From Bartonella sp. MM73XJBT.G (GTDB lineage: Bacteria > Pseudomonadota > Alphaproteobacteria > Rhizobiales > Rhizobiaceae), in the NCBI RefSeq assembly GCF_028618435.1, contig NZ_JAQISW010000004.1, positions 62,001 through 126,000 on the forward strand: a stretch of DNA of 64,000 nucleotides, in the 5' to 3' direction. Below the pieces are notes generated by a model, which worked only from the letters and a program-made list of their open reading frames with translations, did not search any database and was not told the origin of the DNA. Position numbers and translations under genes: made by a program. Below, piece after piece: positions 32,100 to 41,647 of this stretch; positions within the stretch are counted from its first letter, which is position 1; every line of letters starts with the position of its first letter.

Positions 32100-32591
32100 G
32101 ATTTGGAATGAAAAATCAAGCTCAGAAACAAAAAATATAACATAAACCCAAAATTTTTTCCTTTAAACTTCATTCTTGTATTATAGAGAACAAAAAGTAA
32201 TGGAGGTTTAAATTTTCAGAAATAACGCCTCCACTGATTTGCCATGAACAAAGCTTTTTTATTTCTCTTTTTATATACGATATAGAGTGTAGCAATTTTG
32301 ATAGGCTTCAATGGTGTAGACAGATACGATAGACTCACACAAACAAGTTATTCTAGTAATAAAAATATAATAAACAATTTCACAGTTTACAAAAGCTTTT
32401 CAATATTTAGTCTTTTTTAAATTTATTTTTCTTGACGGTTTAACTTTATAATACAGTTTTTATTCCATAAGCACAAAGCTGAATTTTTCAAAAGCCGAGC
32501 GTTAATGATTTACAATGCCTGATTTCAAAAAATCTTACTTTAAGTCTTTATTATACATCTACGCAACGCTAATACATTATTGAAAATATTA
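32100..32591. other. Intergenic region upstream of ffs, nothing further recognised
   Basis: About 490 AT-rich bases between the SRP RNA gene and the small exported-protein gene. The part next to 32100 should contain the ffs promoter. No other gene, repeat or hairpin is evident. Confidence 0.5.
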
Positions 32592-32996
32592 TTAAAAATC
32601 CCCTGCATCACAATCTAGACCAATAACTCTTTCCTTAGTAATATTTTTAAAAGTATAATATCCTGATGGAGGGAAACCTATATCGAGGGATTTTACATCT
32701 TTGAGCATAAAGATCTTATGTTCTTTATCATGTGTTATTTTCTTTTCATCATCTGCAGTAATGTGTAGTTTGTTGACGTCAGAAGGAGATGAGTATGATA
32801 AAGTAAAGGATGCTTTTTCGGGTTTAAATGCTTTGCACCCATATTCAGCACCTTGCTGTATTTCATTGTGTATACCAATCGTAACGCTTTCATTTGGCGC
32901 AAAATTCCATTCTCTCTCACCAAATCCAGCAAATGCAACACTAGAGTAGGCGAGAATATTTGCAGTTAATAATCCTTGCATAAAGATTTTTTTCAT
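32592..32996 (-). CDS. Small exported protein of unknown function
   Basis: I do not recognise the family. The ATG at 32996 (MKKIFMQGLLTANILAYSS) has AAGGA 8 nt upstream; a longer in-frame start at 33017 lacks one. The first ~23 residues form a clear Sec signal peptide ending AFA, leaving a mature protein of about 110 residues. The mature part has two cysteines (GAEYGCKAF and GLDCDAG) that could form a disulfide, and several alternating hydrophobic/polar stretches compatible with a beta fold. A periplasmic or surface role is inferred from the signal only. It stands alone, flanked by long non-coding stretches. Confidence 0.7.
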   Translation of the reverse strand: MKKIFMQGLLTANILAYSSVAFAGFGEREWNFAPNESVTIGIHNEIQQGAEYGCKAFKPEKASFTLSYSSPSDVNKLHITADDEKKITHDKEHKIFMLKDVKSLDIGFPPSGYYTFKNITKERVIGLDCDAGDF

Positions 32997-33017
32997 TATT
33001 TTTTCCTTTTTTAACAA

Positions 33018-33548
33018 AATGAATCATAAGTCAGTGCTTAGAAATAGGAAGGCTCAAATGTAATGTAAAAAAATATGGTTAAACGACATCCTATAGTTTT
33101 ATAAAAATACGTTGAAATTATCTGAACTCAAGAGACTTGAATGATCTATTATCTTAAGTATATCCTTATGATAAGTTAAATTATTCTTATGAGCTAATTT
33201 AGAAGTTCGTTATCTTTATTGGGATACACTGCTATAGGAAATGATATGTTTTCTTAAGAGTTTTTCTTTTATATGAAGGAAAATGGATGGTACAAGTGCT
33301 TTCATTTTTGGTTATTGTATTCTTTCACATAGGTCTTTGTATGCGTTGAATTGCTTTTTATCATAATAAAATTTGTCAAAAACCATTATCGAAGCAATTT
33401 ATATATTCCGTTATCGGATATTATTATTCTTTTTCTGCTTTAGCTTCATGATGAAGCACGTTGAGCGTAAAAAAACGAGTTTTTCTAAGACCATTCCATT
33501 ATAGAATTTTTTCGACATTAATGAAAAATGATGATGGTTTTGTTGCTT
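33018..33548. other. Intergenic region, nothing recognised
   Basis: About 530 AT-rich bases between the exported-protein gene and pheA. There is a short palindrome GCTTCATGATGAAGC near 33441 that might be part of a weak terminator for the kdsB-pheA pair, but it lacks a good T-run. No gene is seen. Confidence 0.4.
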
Positions 33549-34412
33549 TTATACATGCGATGCTCGATCGTTTTGTGCTGGATAAGTACCGATAATACGC
33601 AATTCAGCAGAAAAGAAAGACAATTCTTCTAAGGCAAGTTTCATCATGGGATCTTCGGGATGTCCTTCAATGTCAACAAAAAATTGTGTTGCATTGAAAT
33701 TTCCACCAATTTGATAACTTTCTAATTTTGTCATATTAATACCATTTGTTGCAAATCCTCCCATAGCCTTATAGAGAGCAGCGGGAACATTGCGCACTCG
33801 AAAAAGAAGACTGGTGATGATTTTTTCACCATTTTTAGGTTTTGGGACATGTCGTTTGGATCGTGAAAGGATGACAAAACGCGTAATATTATGAGGGTTA
33901 TCTTCAACATCTCTTTCAAGAATATCAAGCCCGTAGAGTTCTGCTGCGATCAGAGGGGCTAAGGCTGCTTGTGAACGTTGAGCACTTTTTTTGATAAATT
34001 TCGCAGCTCCAGCGGTATCAGCAAAAACGACAGGTTTCCAACCGTTGTTTCGTATGATTTTTCGGCATTGTGCAAGGGCATGTGTATGACTGTGGACGGT
34101 TTTAATTTCGTCATGGGTGACGCCAGGCAAAACCATGAGTTGAAAATGGATAGGCAAAAAATATTCATCAATGATATAAAGTGATGATTGTGGTAAAAGA
34201 TGGTGAATATCCGCAACCCGTCCAGCAAGAGTATTTTCGATAGGGATCATAGCAAGGTCAGCTTTCCCATTTTCTACCAAATTAAGGGCGTCTTCAAAAG
34301 TAGCAGAGGGCAGAGCATTCATATTGGGGAACATATTAGAGCAAGCAATATGGGAATTAGCACCGTATTCTCCTTGGAAAGAGATTTTATTGGTTTTTTT
34401 GAGTGTTCTCAT
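33549..34412 (-). CDS. pheA: Prephenate dehydratase
   Basis: This enzyme converts prephenate to phenylpyruvate in phenylalanine synthesis. The 287-residue protein is monofunctional (no chorismate mutase domain). The catalytic domain starts [14 protein letters not shown] and contains [19 protein letters not shown] and the NITRFVIL block with the conserved TRF. The C-terminal ACT domain (about 195-275) carries the ESYQIGG and [16 protein letters not shown] effector-binding regions, so feedback inhibition by phenylalanine is expected. The ATG overlaps the kdsB stop by 4 nt. Confidence 0.95.
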   Translation of the reverse strand: MRTLKKTNKISFQGEYGANSHIACSNMFPNMNALPSATFEDALNLVENGKADLAMIPIENTLAGRVADIHHLLPQSSLYIIDEYFLPIHFQLMVLPGVTHDEIKTVHSHTHALAQCRKIIRNNGWKPVVFADTAGAAKFIKKSAQRSQAALAPLIAAELYGLDILERDVEDNPHNITRFVILSRSKRHVPKPKNGEKIITSLLFRVRNVPAALYKAMGGFATNGINMTKLESYQIGGNFNATQFFVDIEGHPEDPMMKLALEELSFFSAELRIIGTYPAQNDRASHV

Positions 34413-35140
34413 GCTAAAATCTCACGTACTCTATCGAGATCAGATTGTGTGTCTACACCTAAGGGAATCGTATCGACTATTTCCACATCGATACGCATAT
34501 TATGCTCTAATGCACGTAATTGTTCAAGTTTTTCACGCATTTCAAGTGTAGAGGGTTTGAATGATACAAATTTCTCAAGTGCTTCGCGCCGATAAGCGTA
34601 TATTCCAATATGATGATAAAGAGGACCATCCCCATAAGGAGCAGTGGTGCGCGTAAAATAAAGAGCACGAAGGCGATTTTGAGAAAGCGGTGTTCCAATG
34701 ATTTTGACAACATTGGGATTTCTTCTTTCATCTTCTTCAATGATTTGAGCCCCCAAGGTTGCGATATCAGTAAAGCTATTTTCTAAAGGGCGTAGTGCAC
34801 TGATGATTTCATGTGGCATGATCGTTGGGAGGTCCCCTTGTATATTTAAAATAGCATTGTAGCGTTGTTCAGGATCAATATGCATTAAAGCTTCATAAAT
34901 ACGATCAGATCCAGATTTATGATCACTTCGTGTTATGAGATATTCATGCCCATACTCTGCAACAACTTTGGCAATATCATTGTGATCTGTTGCAACGATC
35001 GTACGCCCTATTGCTGCTTTTTTGGCTTGTTCTGCGACATGGACAATCATCGGCTTTCCACCGATTTCAGCGAGAGCTTTTTTGGGAAGGCGAGTTGAGC
35101 CTATACGGGCAGGAATAAGAATAATTGGTTCAAGAGCCAT
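34409..35140 (-). CDS. kdsB: 3-deoxy-manno-octulosonate cytidylyltransferase
   Basis: KdsB activates Kdo as CMP-Kdo for lipopolysaccharide inner-core synthesis. The N-terminal nucleotide-binding signature is [22 protein letters not shown], and later blocks are [23 protein letters not shown] and [12 protein letters not shown]. Length 243 is normal. GGAA lies upstream of the ATG. The gene shares an operon with pheA, an arrangement common in Hyphomicrobiales, and is divergent from the cytochrome c gene. Confidence 0.96.
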   Translation of the reverse strand: MALEPIILIPARIGSTRLPKKALAEIGGKPMIVHVAEQAKKAAIGRTIVATDHNDIAKVVAEYGHEYLITRSDHKSGSDRIYEALMHIDPEQRYNAILNIQGDLPTIMPHEIISALRPLENSFTDIATLGAQIIEEDERRNPNVVKIIGTPLSQNRLRALYFTRTTAPYGDGPLYHHIGIYAYRREALEKFVSFKPSTLEMREKLEQLRALEHNMRIDVEIVDTIPLGVDTQSDLDRVREILA

Positions 35141-35244
35141 TGCAAGATTCCAAATGTCGTCTGTAATGCATTTATAATGTTGTGTGTTATAAAGAAAAAG
35201 CTTATACTTAAAATGGTAATGAAACCATGAACACTTGAGTTTTT

Positions 35245-35808
35245 ATGAATCGCTCGAAAGTTATCTATTTTATTTGTGCGTGTTTATGCGTTCTGATTAT
35301 TGTTGTGGGAATTTCCACGCTCAGTGATATAGTTTACGATCATTCTCCATCAGCCCAATATCATCACACAGTTACCAAGAATGATACATTTAAAGAAAAA
35401 CAAAAAGAACCCAACATTACCGTATCACTCAATAGCCGCCTTCAACAAGGAAATTTTGAAAATGGGCGTAAAATTTTTCGTCAATGTGCCATATGCCATA
35501 CTTCTGGACGCAACCAAGCAGGGCGTGTGGGGCCAGTTCTTTGGGAAATTGTTAATCGTCCTTTGGCCGCCGCGGCAGGTTTTGCATATTCACGGGCGTT
35601 GCGTGCGCATTCTGATCAAAAGTGGGACTTTGTGACGTTAGATCGTTATCTGCATTCTCCACATAAAGCATTCCCTGGGACTATTATGTCTTTTCGTGGA
35701 ATTAAAAATGACCAAGACCGTGCTGATCTTTTACTTTATTTACGCAGTTTATCCGATCATCCTGTTACCATACCAGTGGATAATAATAAAGCAAATGAGT
35801 CAAATTAA
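35245..35808 (+). CDS. Membrane-anchored class I cytochrome c
   Basis: The 187-residue protein has one N-terminal hydrophobic segment (about residues 7-27) that looks like an uncleaved anchor, a polar linker to about 65, then a class I cytochrome c domain. The heme-binding motif is CAICH (near residue 82), followed by GPVLWEIVNRPLAAAAGFAYS and the distal methionine in FPGTIMSFRGI. This resembles the CycM/c552-type membrane cytochromes of rhizobia, which pass electrons to terminal oxidases. The precise partner oxidase is not visible in the window. Confidence 0.9.
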   Translation: MNRSKVIYFICACLCVLIIVVGISTLSDIVYDHSPSAQYHHTVTKNDTFKEKQKEPNITVSLNSRLQQGNFENGRKIFRQCAICHTSGRNQAGRVGPVLWEIVNRPLAAAAGFAYSRALRAHSDQKWDFVTLDRYLHSPHKAFPGTIMSFRGIKNDQDRADLLLYLRSLSDHPVTIPVDNNKANESN

Positions 35809-36195
35809 CTTATATTATAGAGGCTCATTTTAGAAAGAAGGATGATTAGTTTTTTGTTTATGATTTTAGCTTCAAGGTTTTATTACAAGAGCTCTTACTT
35901 GATGTTTTGATAGGGAAAACGCCTCTCACGTAAAACAGTATATACTTAACGTTGCGTATTTCTCCGCTTGTTTTAAAGAGATCTTTTAAGAAAGTACATT
36001 CTTTACACTGCCATCAGCAGATTGGTTTTCAAGATCCGTTTGCGTCATTTTTTCCATATAGACTTGTCTGTGCAATTATCACCGAAGGATTATCCATTCA
36101 TGAGTGACAGCTTTCTGCTTTTAAATGTAATAATTGTGTGGTTAAAGCTATCCATGAGGTTTAACTTAATTCTTCTATATAGATTAATCTCCATG
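35809..36195. other. Intergenic region, nothing recognised
   Basis: AT-rich sequence after the cytochrome c gene, with no gene or hairpin I can support. It ends where the integrase-derived repeat begins. Confidence 0.4.
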
Positions 36196-36435
36196 TGTTT
36201 TTCGTAAAATTGAACGCCACCCAGTTGCCAATTCACGGGCTTGTTTTAAAGAGACATCTCTTAAGGCACCCAAACCCATTTCGCGACGGCGCCCGTGAAT
36301 GGTATAGCGATAAATCCATTGAGCACCACCATCTTTACGCTTATGGAGTAACAAGCCGGCACCATCACACTATTTGCCAGCGCCCAATGTTGCGACAGCC
36401 CTTGCATTAAGACAATTCATAAGAGCCATTTTTAG
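36196..36435 (-). pseudogene. Phage-type integrase 5' remnant (repeat copy 1)
   Basis: Translated on the minus strand, the segment reads as the N-terminus of a tyrosine recombinase of the phage P4/DUF4102 type: MALMNCLNARAVATLGAGK, an in-frame TAG, then AGLLLHKRKDGGAQWIYRYT, then HGRRREMGLGALRDVSLKQA and RELATGWRSILRK, after which similarity stops. Only about 75 codons of a gene normally near 400 remain. A pyrimidine-rich stretch and a ribosome-binding site-like AAGGACT precede the ATG. Two more diverged copies occur near 51.1 and 60.4 kb. Translation and shared sequence are directly seen; the family is from recognised motif content. Confidence 0.75.
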
Positions 36436-36615
36436 TCCTTTCTTATACAAATTTGATCCACACACTCATCCCGCTTTTGATGTGCAAATGAGTGGTTTTG
36501 ATTGTTTCAAGATAAGCAGATTTAAAATGAGAGAATCTTGCGTTATTCGGGACTCTCATTAAACATACAAAACAGTTAATTATCATTATAAATCAAAGTG
36601 TTATCCGAATAAGAC
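36436..36615. repeat. Flanking part of dispersed integrase-derived repeat, copy 1
   Basis: The sequence upstream of the integrase remnant is shared with copies near 51.26-51.41 kb and 60.45-60.62 kb. Shared landmarks are TGATGTGCAAATGAGTGGTT (here) against similar words in the other copies, AATGAGAGAATCTTGCG, and a common end ATTATCATTATAAATCA. The similarity breaks off just after this last word, marking one element boundary. Confidence 0.65.
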
Positions 36616-36955
36616 AGAGACAATTGATTGTTCTTATATGAGCAATAATCCTAAGCCGCATTTTATGATGCTTGATGACTAGACATTTCCCTTGAGGTTA
36701 GAGGTGTAGGTACAGATCATTGACTTCGTTATAGTATTGATAACTAAAATATAACTTAGATTATTTATTTATGGATTATGGTTTGAAGAAAGCACTTTCA
36801 TGTGAAGCAATTTTATTTATGCATGAAGAGCAAAATGGTTGAATAGAGCTAGATTATATTTTTAACTATCTCGAAAATTCTTTACAGAAGAACATTGATG
36901 ACAGCACTCGTTTGCACGAATATCTAACCCTTTATAAAAGAGGACATGAAATGAC
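36616..36955. other. Non-coding stretch between repeat copy 1 and ThiF/MoeB remnant
   Basis: About 340 AT-rich bases with no gene recognised. Confidence 0.4.
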
Positions 36956-37100
36956 GCTGATAATCGACTATAGAGGAGATTTGTTCACAAAAGATCTTTA
37001 ATATTTGTGATAAGTTTAATCGTTTCCATTGTTTACAGCGTTTTGATGATTTTCGGTAAAACATCAGTATTACAGTTTCAATACATATCGCAAGTGTCTT
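36956..37100 (-). pseudogene. Decayed partial copy of the adjacent ThiF/MoeB-like gene
   Basis: This ~145 bp stretch aligns by eye to the 3' part of the neighbouring intact gene (37198-37343) with many substitutions and one small gap. Shared words include TATAGAG, TTTGTGAT, TTTAATCG, TTCCAT and GGTAAAACA, all in the same order and spacing. It reads on the same strand as the intact gene but is no longer open. It is either a degraded tandem duplication or the last piece of a lost paralogue. Confidence 0.65.
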
Positions 37101-37145
37101 GAAAGCGAGTAGGGATAAAATTATGATTCTCCAAGCTTCTTAATA

Positions 37146-37913
37146 TTATGTATTTTCTCTGGAATTTGTTCGTTTATAGGTAATAATATTAAATTGCGCT
37201 AATAATCCATTATAGAGAAGAATCTTTCCTACGAGTGGATCTCCGATGTTTGTGATCATTTTAATCGCTTCCATGGCTTGTAGGGTTCCAATAACGCCGG
37301 GTAAAACACCGATGATTCCAGCTTCAGCACATGTTGGGATCGTATCGGGAGCAGGAGGGGTAGGAAATAAATCGCGATAGTGAGGATTATTGTCTTTATA
37401 CGGCATAAGGACGGTTAATGAACCATTAAAACGTTCTACAGCGCCGCTTATTAAAGGCTTTTTGCATTGGGCTGCGTGATCAGCAAGAAGATAGCGTGTG
37501 GTAAAGTTATCACTTCCATCAACAATGATATGGTAGTCATTGAGCAGTTTATCCACATTACTTTTATCTAAGCGTAGGGTATGTTTTTCAACCATAACAT
37601 GGGGGTTTATGGCTTTTATAGTGCTTTCAGCACTGTCTGTTTTGCTTTGGTTGATTGCATTTGTCTTATGAATAATTTGGCGTTGTAAATTGGAAAGTGA
37701 AACGGTGTCGTTATCAACAATTCCAAGGGTTCCAACACCTGCGGCAGCCAAATAAGTTAAGACAGGTGCTCCAAGTCCACCAGCACCCACAACAAGAACA
37801 CGCGCTTGTTTGAGCTTTTGTTGTCCCGCACCACCAATCTCAGGCAAAATGATGTGACGTGCATAGCGTTCGATTTCTTCGTTATTGAATTTTGTATCTA
37901 TTTCTTGTGTCAT
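37146..37913 (-). CDS. ThiF/MoeB/HesA-family E1-like adenylyltransferase
   Basis: The 255-residue protein activates the C-terminal glycine of a small ubiquitin-like sulfur carrier (ThiS or MoaD type) by adenylation. The Rossmann nucleotide-binding loop is VLVVGAGGLGAPVLTYLAAAG near residues 39-59, with the D-x3-SNLQRQ motif (VDNDTVSLSNLQRQ) after it. The conserved DGSDNFTTRYL block and the Cys in PTCAEAGIIGVLPG are present. The zinc CxxC pairs of E. coli MoeB are missing: the first is HYRD here. Whether it serves thiamine or molybdopterin synthesis cannot be said, as no pathway partner lies nearby. Confidence 0.88.
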   Translation of the reverse strand: MTQEIDTKFNNEEIERYARHIILPEIGGAGQQKLKQARVLVVGAGGLGAPVLTYLAAAGVGTLGIVDNDTVSLSNLQRQIIHKTNAINQSKTDSAESTIKAINPHVMVEKHTLRLDKSNVDKLLNDYHIIVDGSDNFTTRYLLADHAAQCKKPLISGAVERFNGSLTVLMPYKDNNPHYRDLFPTPPAPDTIPTCAEAGIIGVLPGVIGTLQAMEAIKMITNIGDPLVGKILLYNGLLAQFNIITYKRTNSRENT

Positions 37914-38000
37914 GAATTTTCTCTTGTCATTGTTATTTTATTGTTTACTAAGTTTATGGTGCATAGACCAGTCTGCTTTTAGGATAGGGAGGATTTATTT

Positions 38001-38939
38001 ATGAAAATTGCCATTCAGATGGATCATATTTCAACGGTTCGGATTCAAGGAGATACGACATTTGCTCTCGCTTTAGCAGCACAAGAACGTGGACACTCTC
38101 TCTTCCATTATACTCCAGATCGTTTATCTCTGTATGATGGTTGTGTGATTGCACGCTTAGAGTCATTGACTGTCTATGATGAAGAGGAAAAACACTATCA
38201 ATTAGGAAAGCTGGTCCGTACCGAATTAAGAGATATGGATGTAGTTCTTTTGCGCCAAGACCCGCCTTTTGATCTCAATTATATCACCACAACACATTTA
38301 TTAGAACGTATTCATCCAAAAACACTTATTGTGAATGATCCGGCATGGGTACGCAACAGTCCGGAAAAAATTTTTGTGACAGAATTTTCTGACTTGATGC
38401 CTGAAACGTTAATTACCAAAGATATTGAAGAAATAACTGCTTTTAGAGAAACATTTGGCGACATTATTGTGAAACCCCTTTATGGAAATGGGGGCGCTGG
38501 TGTTTTTTATTTAAGACAAGATGATCGCAATTTAGCATCATTGTTGGAAATGTTTGCAGATATTTATCGTGAACCTTTTATTGTTCAGCGTTATTTAGAG
38601 GCAGTACGAAAAGGAGATAAACGGATTATTTTGCTTGATGGTACGCCTGTTGGAGCCATTAATCGAATTCCGACAAAAACAGATGTGCGTTCTAACATGC
38701 ATGTTGGAGGTCGTGCGGAAAATGTTGCGTTAACAAAACGTGATTATGAAATTTGTGAACGCATTGGCCCAGCCTTAAAGGAACGTGGTCTTCTGTTTGT
38801 GGGAATTGATGTGATTGGAGATTATATAACAGAAATCAATGTAACATCTCCTACGGGAATTCGTGAAATTAAACGCTTTTGCGGTACAGATATTGCTCAT
38901 CTGTTTTGGGATATTGTTGAGTTCAAACGTTCAAATTAA
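38001..38939 (+). CDS. gshB: Glutathione synthase
   Basis: GshB joins gamma-glutamylcysteine and glycine to make glutathione. The 312-residue protein is an ATP-grasp enzyme: N-terminal block [20 protein letters not shown], the [15 protein letters not shown] substrate region, the ATP-binding [13 protein letters not shown] loop and the metal-binding [12 protein letters not shown] at the C-terminus. A strong GGGAGG ribosome-binding site precedes the ATG. No gshA is visible nearby. Confidence 0.97.
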   Translation: MKIAIQMDHISTVRIQGDTTFALALAAQERGHSLFHYTPDRLSLYDGCVIARLESLTVYDEEEKHYQLGKLVRTELRDMDVVLLRQDPPFDLNYITTTHLLERIHPKTLIVNDPAWVRNSPEKIFVTEFSDLMPETLITKDIEEITAFRETFGDIIVKPLYGNGGAGVFYLRQDDRNLASLLEMFADIYREPFIVQRYLEAVRKGDKRIILLDGTPVGAINRIPTKTDVRSNMHVGGRAENVALTKRDYEICERIGPALKERGLLFVGIDVIGDYITEINVTSPTGIREIKRFCGTDIAHLFWDIVEFKRSN

Positions 38940-39078
38940 TTTATAGGGTTTAAGCATGGTTTTGTTAAAAAAATGATCCATGTTGTTTTTTTATTTTGTT
39001 ATGTTGCAAATGTGAACTAGAATGACCGTATGGTATAAATTAGGAGGTTTTAATCCTCAATTTTTAGGGAGTTTATAG

Positions 39079-40125
39079 ATGAGCAGAGTTTTATCAATTG
39101 GAGTGGGATTGATTTTTGCGTTACTGCTATCAGTAAATGTAGGCAATGCACGCGATCAAATACAGGTTACTGGCTCATCTACAGTTTTACCTTATCAAAA
39201 GATTGTCGCTGAGACATTTGGAGAAATTTATCCCCATTTTAAGGTTCCTGTTATCGAATCGGGTGGAACAGGAGCGGGTATTAAGGAATTTTGCCGTGGT
39301 ATTGGGGAGAATACCGTTGATATTGTGAATGCTTCACGAGCAATGAAATCGAGTGAATTGCAATCTTGTTTTGAGGCTGGTGTGAAAGATATTGAGGAAA
39401 TACGCATTGGGTACGATGGCATTGTTTTTGCAACAGATATAAAAGGTCCTGATTGGAAATTACGGCCAGTAGATGTTTATAAAGCCCTTGCAGCTCGCGT
39501 TATTATAGATGGGAAGTTGCAGCCCAATAATGTTTTGAAATGGAGTGCTGTCAATAGTGCGCTTCCTGATTGGACGATAGCAGCCTATATTCCTGGAGAA
39601 AAGCATGGAACGCGTGAAGTTTTTGAGGAAAAATTACTTGCTGTGGGCTGTAAAGAGAGTGGGGCAGTTGAGGTGATGAAGTCTTTAGGGATGGATGATA
39701 AGAAGATACACGCTGCTTGTATTGCGGTCCGTAAGGATGGAAAAGCGATTGATATCGACGGTGATTATTCTGAAACATTTGCGCGTCTAACTTCGAATAA
39801 AACAGGGGTTGGTATTTTTGGTTTGTCTTTTTATCAAAATAATGCTGATAGGTTAAAGGTTGCCGATATTAATGGTTTTGCGCCAACAGTTGAGACAATT
39901 TCTAGTGGACAATATCCAGTTTCTCGTCCACTTTTTTTCTATATTAAGAAAGCACATTTCGATATTATTCCAGGTTTACGAGAGTACGTTGACTTTTTCC
40001 TTTCCGAACAAATGATTGGTCCGGATAGCCCTTTGGCTGAATATGGTTTGATTGTTGCTCCTGAAAAAGAGCGCCAAGCACAGCGTTCTAATTTTTCTGC
40101 TGGTCGAATCATGATGTTTAAATAA
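39079..40125 (+). CDS. pstS: Phosphate ABC transporter, periplasmic binding protein
   Basis: PstS captures phosphate in the periplasm for the PstCAB importer. The 348-residue precursor has a signal peptide of about 24 residues ending VGNA, followed at once by the phosphate-binding loop VTGSSTVLPYQKIVAE. Further binding segments are ESGGTGAGIKEFCRG and GTREVFEEKL. It leads the pstSCAB-phoU operon. In other bacteria PhoB controls this operon; I looked for a Pho box upstream and could not make a firm match. Confidence 0.96.
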   Translation: MSRVLSIGVGLIFALLLSVNVGNARDQIQVTGSSTVLPYQKIVAETFGEIYPHFKVPVIESGGTGAGIKEFCRGIGENTVDIVNASRAMKSSELQSCFEAGVKDIEEIRIGYDGIVFATDIKGPDWKLRPVDVYKALAARVIIDGKLQPNNVLKWSAVNSALPDWTIAAYIPGEKHGTREVFEEKLLAVGCKESGAVEVMKSLGMDDKKIHAACIAVRKDGKAIDIDGDYSETFARLTSNKTGVGIFGLSFYQNNADRLKVADINGFAPTVETISSGQYPVSRPLFFYIKKAHFDIIPGLREYVDFFLSEQMIGPDSPLAEYGLIVAPEKERQAQRSNFSAGRIMMFK

Positions 40126-40186
40126 TTTATTGTCGTTCCAGAGTAAGAGTTTTCAGTGCTATTTTTTATAAAAACTGAAAGATAAA

Positions 40187-41647
40187 ATGCGCATTTCCTT
40201 CATTGTTTTTTTGTTATTTCTTTTTGGATTTTGTGGCTTTTGTATTTCTTATATGCGAGTACGTACTCTCGAATACAAACAACATAAAATGCATTCTCGT
40301 GCGTATTATTATGGCTGGTGGACTTTTTTGATCACTGTTATTCCAGCTTTTATTTTTTTAATTTTGTGGGATGCTGGGAGTATAATTTATTTAGAATATA
40401 ATGCCTCTCGAGAGCTTGGGGTGTATAGTGCGCATATAACAGAACCTGTCAATCATGAGCTACTTTGGGAGATACTTCAAAATCTCGTCAAAATAATTCA
40501 TTGCTTTGAAGGGGATCTCTCCACCGCTTCCTATAAGGAAGTGCAGGCACAATTACTTGCAAAAGGATTGATGTTGCCTCATGAAACATCGGACGATGTA
40601 TTTAAAATAGCGCGGTCATGGATTTTTTCTTCTCAAAAGCTTCAATTTATTGGTCATGGTTTCCTTTTTGCTATTGCCTCCTTTGGTTTTATCTATGGAA
40701 TAATACAAATTGCACCTCATCAACGTGCACGCAATAAGGTTGAATCTTTAATTATTATTGGATTGGCGTGTGCTTCTATCGTGGCAGTTTTGACGACAAT
40801 AGCCATTGCACTTTCTCTGCTCTTTCAGACAATAAGCTTTTTTCAGTCTGTATCCTTTTCAAATTTCTTTTTAGGAACGGTTTGGGATCCGCGTTTTTCC
40901 GCAAGTGGTTCAAGCGATGAAGGTGGACAATTTGGTTTAATACCACTCCTTGCTGGTACACTTTATATTGCATTTGTTGCTATGCTCTTTGCTGTACCTA
41001 TAGGATTATTTTCAGCTCTTTATATGGCAGAGTATGCTTCTGCGCGATTGCGAGCAATTGTAAAACCATTATTGGAAGTTCTTGCTGGCATCCCAACCAT
41101 TGTTTATGGTTTTTTTGCTTTGAAGGTTGTCGGACCATTTTTACGTGATCTGTCTGTTGCTCTTTCAGGTGGGGGTGGTTTTATTATGGCTCAAAGTGTT
41201 TTGACTGCTGGTGTTGTAATGGGAATTATGTTGATTCCTTTTGTTTCTTCTTTGTCGGATGATGTTATTACGGCTGTTCCACGAATATTACGTGAAGGTT
41301 CTTATGGTTTAGGTGCAACGCAATCTGAAACAATTAAAAAAGTCGTTATACCCGCAGCACTTCCAGGGATTATGGGGGCCATTTTGTTGACAGCATCGCG
41401 TGCAATTGGGGAAACAATGATTGTGGTTTTGGCGGCAGGTGTTGCAGCAAACTTAACACTCAATCCTTTCGAAGCAATGACCACCATGACAGTTAAAATT
41501 GTTAATCAATTGACCGGTGATTTTGAGTTTAACTCTCCACAAACTTTGGTGGCTTTTGCTTTGGGAATGACACTTTTTGTGATGACGCTCTTGATGAATA
41601 TTCTAGCTCTTTATATCGTGCGTAGATATCGGGAACAATATGAATGA
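40187..41647 (+). CDS. pstC: Phosphate ABC transporter permease PstC
   Basis: PstC is one half of the membrane channel for phosphate import. The 486-residue protein has a longer N-terminus than E. coli PstC, with extra hydrophobic segments and a periplasmic domain in the first ~230 residues, as in rhizobial homologues. The permease core with about six helices begins near FGLIPLLAGTLYIAFVAM and contains the EAA-type loop GLGATQSETIKKVVIPAALPGIM, which contacts PstB. Its stop overlaps the pstA start by 4 nt. Confidence 0.95.
   Translation: MRISFIVFLLFLFGFCGFCISYMRVRTLEYKQHKMHSRAYYYGWWTFLITVIPAFIFLILWDAGSIIYLEYNASRELGVYSAHITEPVNHELLWEILQNLVKIIHCFEGDLSTASYKEVQAQLLAKGLMLPHETSDDVFKIARSWIFSSQKLQFIGHGFLFAIASFGFIYGIIQIAPHQRARNKVESLIIIGLACASIVAVLTTIAIALSLLFQTISFFQSVSFSNFFLGTVWDPRFSASGSSDEGGQFGLIPLLAGTLYIAFVAMLFAVPIGLFSALYMAEYASARLRAIVKPLLEVLAGIPTIVYGFFALKVVGPFLRDLSVALSGGGGFIMAQSVLTAGVVMGIMLIPFVSSLSDDVITAVPRILREGSYGLGATQSETIKKVVIPAALPGIMGAILLTASRAIGETMIVVLAAGVAANLTLNPFEAMTTMTVKIVNQLTGDFEFNSPQTLVAFALGMTLFVMTLLMNILALYIVRRYREQYE

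Noticed and set aside
35809-37145. tRNA genes or CRISPR arrays in the long non-coding stretches
   Set aside because: I looked in all gaps for T-loop words and regular short direct repeats with spacers and found none.
38940-39000. Hairpin after gshB (CATGG/CCATG)
   Set aside because: Only about five to six base pairs with a loop near 20 nt; too weak to call a terminator.
39000-39078. Possible Pho box upstream of pstS
   Set aside because: A phrase AATGACCGTATGG is vaguely similar, but two direct CTGTCAT-type repeats with correct spacing are not present. A matrix scan would be needed.
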